From an uncultured Clostridia bacterium (GTDB lineage: Bacteria > Bacillota > Clostridia > Christensenellales > CAG-138), in contig CALAXO010000141.1 in the NCBI GenBank assembly GCA_937894955.1, forward strand, positions 1 through 33,679: DNA of 33,679 bases, in the 5' to 3' direction. The position numbers were made by a program, and so were the translations under genes. This document shows positions 31,685 through 33,679 of the stretch, one piece after another. How positions within the stretch are numbered: position 1 is the first letter of the stretch; each line of letters begins with the position of its first letter. A model generated the notes under the pieces. That model had not been told where the DNA came from and searched no databases. It saw only the letters and a program-made list of their open reading frames with translations.

Positions 31685-32506
31685 TCAGAAGAATTTTACG
31701 GCGGGCAAAAATCTTTGTGCAAGCGCAACGGCTGCGATAAATACCGCAAAAACAATGACCGCAGCAAGATCGCCCGTATGAAATTTGAGCACACGCATCC
31801 GCGTACGCCCTTCGCCTCCGTGATAACAACGGCTTTCCATTGCCATTGCAAGCTCATCGGCACGGCGGAATGAGTTGACAAACAGCGGTATCAAAATCGG
31901 CAGCATCGACTTTGCACGTTTAAAAACATTGCCGCTTTCAAAATCTGCACCGCGTGCAAGCTGCGCCTTTGTGATTTTATCCGCTTCCTCAATAAGTGTC
32001 GGAATAAAGCGCAGCGCAATCGTCATCATCATTGCAAGTTCATGTGCGGGAAACTTGATAATTTTGAGCGGTGAAAGCAGTTTTTCAAGCCCGTCCGTGA
32101 GTGCGATCGGCGTTGTTGTAAGCGTCAGAAGGCTTGTTCCGCAAACAAGCGTTGCAAGGCGCAGGACGACAAAAACAGCATTTGTCAAGCCGTCAGCATA
32201 TATGCGGATGATCCACCAATCAACCAGCGGCTTCCCCGTTTTGATAAGGAACAGGTTCATAACAAACATCAGCGGCAGCAGCAGCCGCATGGGTTTCAGA
32301 GCTTTAAGCAGATAATTCGCAGGAACCTTTGAAAGCACCGTTATCAGCACCGTGAACAGAATCACAGGAATAAACATTTCAATTCGTTTAACAATAAACA
32401 CCGCAACGATATACGCGATCATCAGCAAAATCTTTGTTCGCGGATCAAGCCTGTGAACGACGGAATTGCCGGGAATGTATTGCCCCAAAGTGATATCTTT
32501 AAGCAT
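31685..32506 (-). CDS. ecfT: energy-coupling factor transporter transmembrane protein EcfT
   Basis: A 273-residue membrane protein with LGQYIPGNSVVHRLDPRTKI, the standard EcfT opening, several membrane helices, and coupling-helix motifs ARGADFESGNVFKRAKS and ADELAMAMESRCYHGGEGRT (the AxARG and MxxRG(Y/F)-like pair that contact the ATPases). EcfT links the two EcfA ATPases to exchangeable substrate-binding S proteins for vitamins and metals. Its start overlaps the end of ecfA2 by eight bases, indicating coupling. No S component is in the window, which is normal for group II ECF systems. Confidence 0.96.
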   Translation of the reverse strand: MLKDITLGQYIPGNSVVHRLDPRTKILLMIAYIVAVFIVKRIEMFIPVILFTVLITVLSKVPANYLLKALKPMRLLLPLMFVMNLFLIKTGKPLVDWWIIRIYADGLTNAVFVVLRLATLVCGTSLLTLTTTPIALTDGLEKLLSPLKIIKFPAHELAMMMTIALRFIPTLIEEADKITKAQLARGADFESGNVFKRAKSMLPILIPLFVNSFRRADELAMAMESRCYHGGEGRTRMRVLKFHTGDLAAVIVFAVFIAAVALAQRFLPAVKFF

Positions 32507-33350
32507 TATGCAATACCTCTTTCAGCCACTTTTCGAATTTTTCGTTTGTGTACAATCCATCAGGAATTTTGCAACCCATACTGCGAAGTTTTTCAACAAG
32601 CTGTGCGGTTGCCGGTGTGTCAAGACCGATTGAGGCAAGCTCCGCCGTGCGGGAGAAAATCTCCGTTGGTGTGCCGACTGCGTATACCCTGCCGTTATTC
32701 AACACCGCAATGCGCTCAGCGGAGCGGGCAACATCCTCCATTGAGTGACTGACCATTATCACGGAGCAGCCCAATTCTGCACGCAAACCCTCGACAGTTT
32801 CCATAACTTCCCTGCGGCCGCGGGGATCAAGCCCCGCCATAGGTTCATCCATAACCAAGTATTTTGGGCGCATCGCAATAATGCCCGCCAGTGCGGCACG
32901 GCGTTTTTTCCCGCCCGAAAGCTCAAAGGGCGATTTTTCCGCATCCTGCTTTGTATCAAGCCCCACAAGCTCCATTGCCTCATATGCACGGGTGCGTATT
33001 TCCTCTTCCGGAAGTTTGAGGTTTTTCAAACCGAAGCAGATATCATCATAAACCGTGCTGTCAAAAAGTTGATAGTCCGGATACTGAAAAACCATGCCGA
33101 CAAGTTTTCTTCCTGCGGCACGCTGCTTTTTTTCGTTCATGTCAAATCCGTCAACAATAACTCTTCCGCTTGTGGGCTGAATCAGACCGTTCAGCTGCTG
33201 AATAAGCGTTGATTTGCCGCTGCCGGTGTGCCCGATAATGCCGAAAAACTCGCCGTCTTCAACGGTAAGGTTAATATCGTGCAGCGCGGTGAACTGAGTT
33301 ATGCTGCCGGGCATATATGTATGTGTCAGATTTTCGATAATAATGGGCAT
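32499..33350 (-). CDS. ecfA2: ECF transporter ATPase EcfA2
   Basis: A 283-residue ABC ATPase with Walker A GIIGHTGSGKSTLIQQLNGL, Q loop VFQYPDYQLFD, signature LSGGKKRRAALAGI, Walker B YLVMDEPMAGLDP and switch His in VSHSMED. The HTGSGKST Walker A and position after ecfA1 fit EcfA2. Its start lies 25 bp inside ecfA1, and its stop overlaps ecfT, so the three are translated as one unit. Confidence 0.96.
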   Translation of the reverse strand: MPIIIENLTHTYMPGSITQFTALHDINLTVEDGEFFGIIGHTGSGKSTLIQQLNGLIQPTSGRVIVDGFDMNEKKQRAAGRKLVGMVFQYPDYQLFDSTVYDDICFGLKNLKLPEEEIRTRAYEAMELVGLDTKQDAEKSPFELSGGKKRRAALAGIIAMRPKYLVMDEPMAGLDPRGRREVMETVEGLRAELGCSVIMVSHSMEDVARSAERIAVLNNGRVYAVGTPTEIFSRTAELASIGLDTPATAQLVEKLRSMGCKIPDGLYTNEKFEKWLKEVLHNA

Positions 33351-33679
33351 AATTCGTTTGCCATCTCCTCAACGGTCATTGCATTGCAGGGCTCAATGAT
33401 GCCGCTTGCCGCAAGGTCATCGCGCAGCTCAACCATCGGCGGAACATCCAGATTTATCTTTCGCAATTCTGCGCCGCGCCTGAACACCTCCGCCGGTGTG
33501 CCTTCAAACGCAACAAGTCCCTCATTCATCACAATCACACGGTCTGCAATCACGGCCTCTTCCATGTATTGTGTTATCATAATCACCGTAATACCCTTTT
33601 TGCGGTTTAAATCGTTAACAATTCGAAGGATATCCTTCCGTCCGAGCGGGTCAAGCATTGCCGTTGCCTCATCAAGAAC
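33326..33679 (-). CDS. ecfA1: ECF transporter ATPase EcfA1 (C-terminal part, 5' end outside window)
   Basis: The minus frame is open to the window edge for 117 sense codons before the TGA. It begins within Walker B (VLDEATAMLDPLGRKDI) and continues with the switch region GITVIMITQYMEEAVIADRV and the tail MNEGLVAFEGTPAEVF. The DEATAMLDP form is typical of EcfA1. It pairs with EcfA2 as a heterodimer to power EcfT. The N-terminal half with Walker A is outside the window. Confidence 0.93.
   Translation of the reverse strand, partial: VLDEATAMLDPLGRKDILRIVNDLNRKKGITVIMITQYMEEAVIADRVIVMNEGLVAFEGTPAEVFRRGAELRKINLDVPPMVELRDDLAASGIIEPCNAMTVEEMANELCPLLSKI

Noticed and set aside
1..33679. CRISPR array, prophage or integrated element
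   Set aside because: No regularly spaced repeats, cas genes, integrase or phage structural genes were seen; the gene content is mostly chromosomal housekeeping.

Overview
The window comes from a low-to-mid GC anaerobic Bacillota genome, most likely class Clostridia. The evidence is the Spo0A effector domain, a SipL/DUF3794-LysM spore-coat type protein, an ECF transporter operon, the infC-rpmI-rplT operon, strong AGGAGG-type ribosome binding sites, sigma-A promoters of TTGACA/TATAAT type, and dockerin-bearing secreted proteins. TGA is used as a normal stop throughout. I cannot place the organism below class from this sequence.

Layout. 1-2701: tldD then pmbA (cut by the window edge), leftward. 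2790-5497: aldo/keto reductase with Fe-S tail, tRNA-Trp, a possible 46-residue winged-helix scrap, and carbamate kinase, rightward. 5586-6798: a DNA-alkylation-repair protein whose reading frame runs into a Nudix domain, broken by one base in an A6 run. 6899-9308: a secreted dockerin protein with a gingipain-type DUF2436 domain. 9535-11169: M18 aminopeptidase, whose 3' end lies inside a 45-bp tandem hairpin repeat. 11188-15358: Na/Pi cotransporter followed by a PhoP/PhoR-like two-component pair, with paired TTTACA boxes ahead of the transporter. 15360-17250: an AT-rich stretch with a possible transposase scrap, an unusual spo0A, a GC-rich structured element and a compact cluster of DnaA-box 9-mers. 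17252-22366: DUF3794/LysM protein, oligoendopeptidase F and PepV dipeptidase. 22454-23914: AIM24-family protein and a lipoprotein. 24068-29583: a truncated ArsR-like gene fused head-on to a decayed or misassembled subtilisin-like protease with InlB repeats and a dockerin. 29592-31125: a structured intergenic element, then the IF3-L35-L20 operon with a leader attenuator. 31156-33679: a small membrane protein and ecfA1-ecfA2-ecfT.

Functional themes are peptide turnover (M18, PepF, PepV, TldD/PmbA, secreted S8 protease), phosphate uptake with its sensor, and sporulation-type regulation. Two secreted proteins end in dockerins, so they could dock on the same scaffold.

The most notable observations are: a Spo0A whose phospho-acceptor Asp56 is Glu and whose acidic-pocket Asp11 is Gly; a DnaA-box cluster beside it, far from any visible dnaA; a junction at about 24,400 where two genes are each cut; two separate lesions around the protease active-site serine; the alkylase-Nudix frameshift; and divergent pepV/AIM24 promoters that share one palindromic -35 hexamer.
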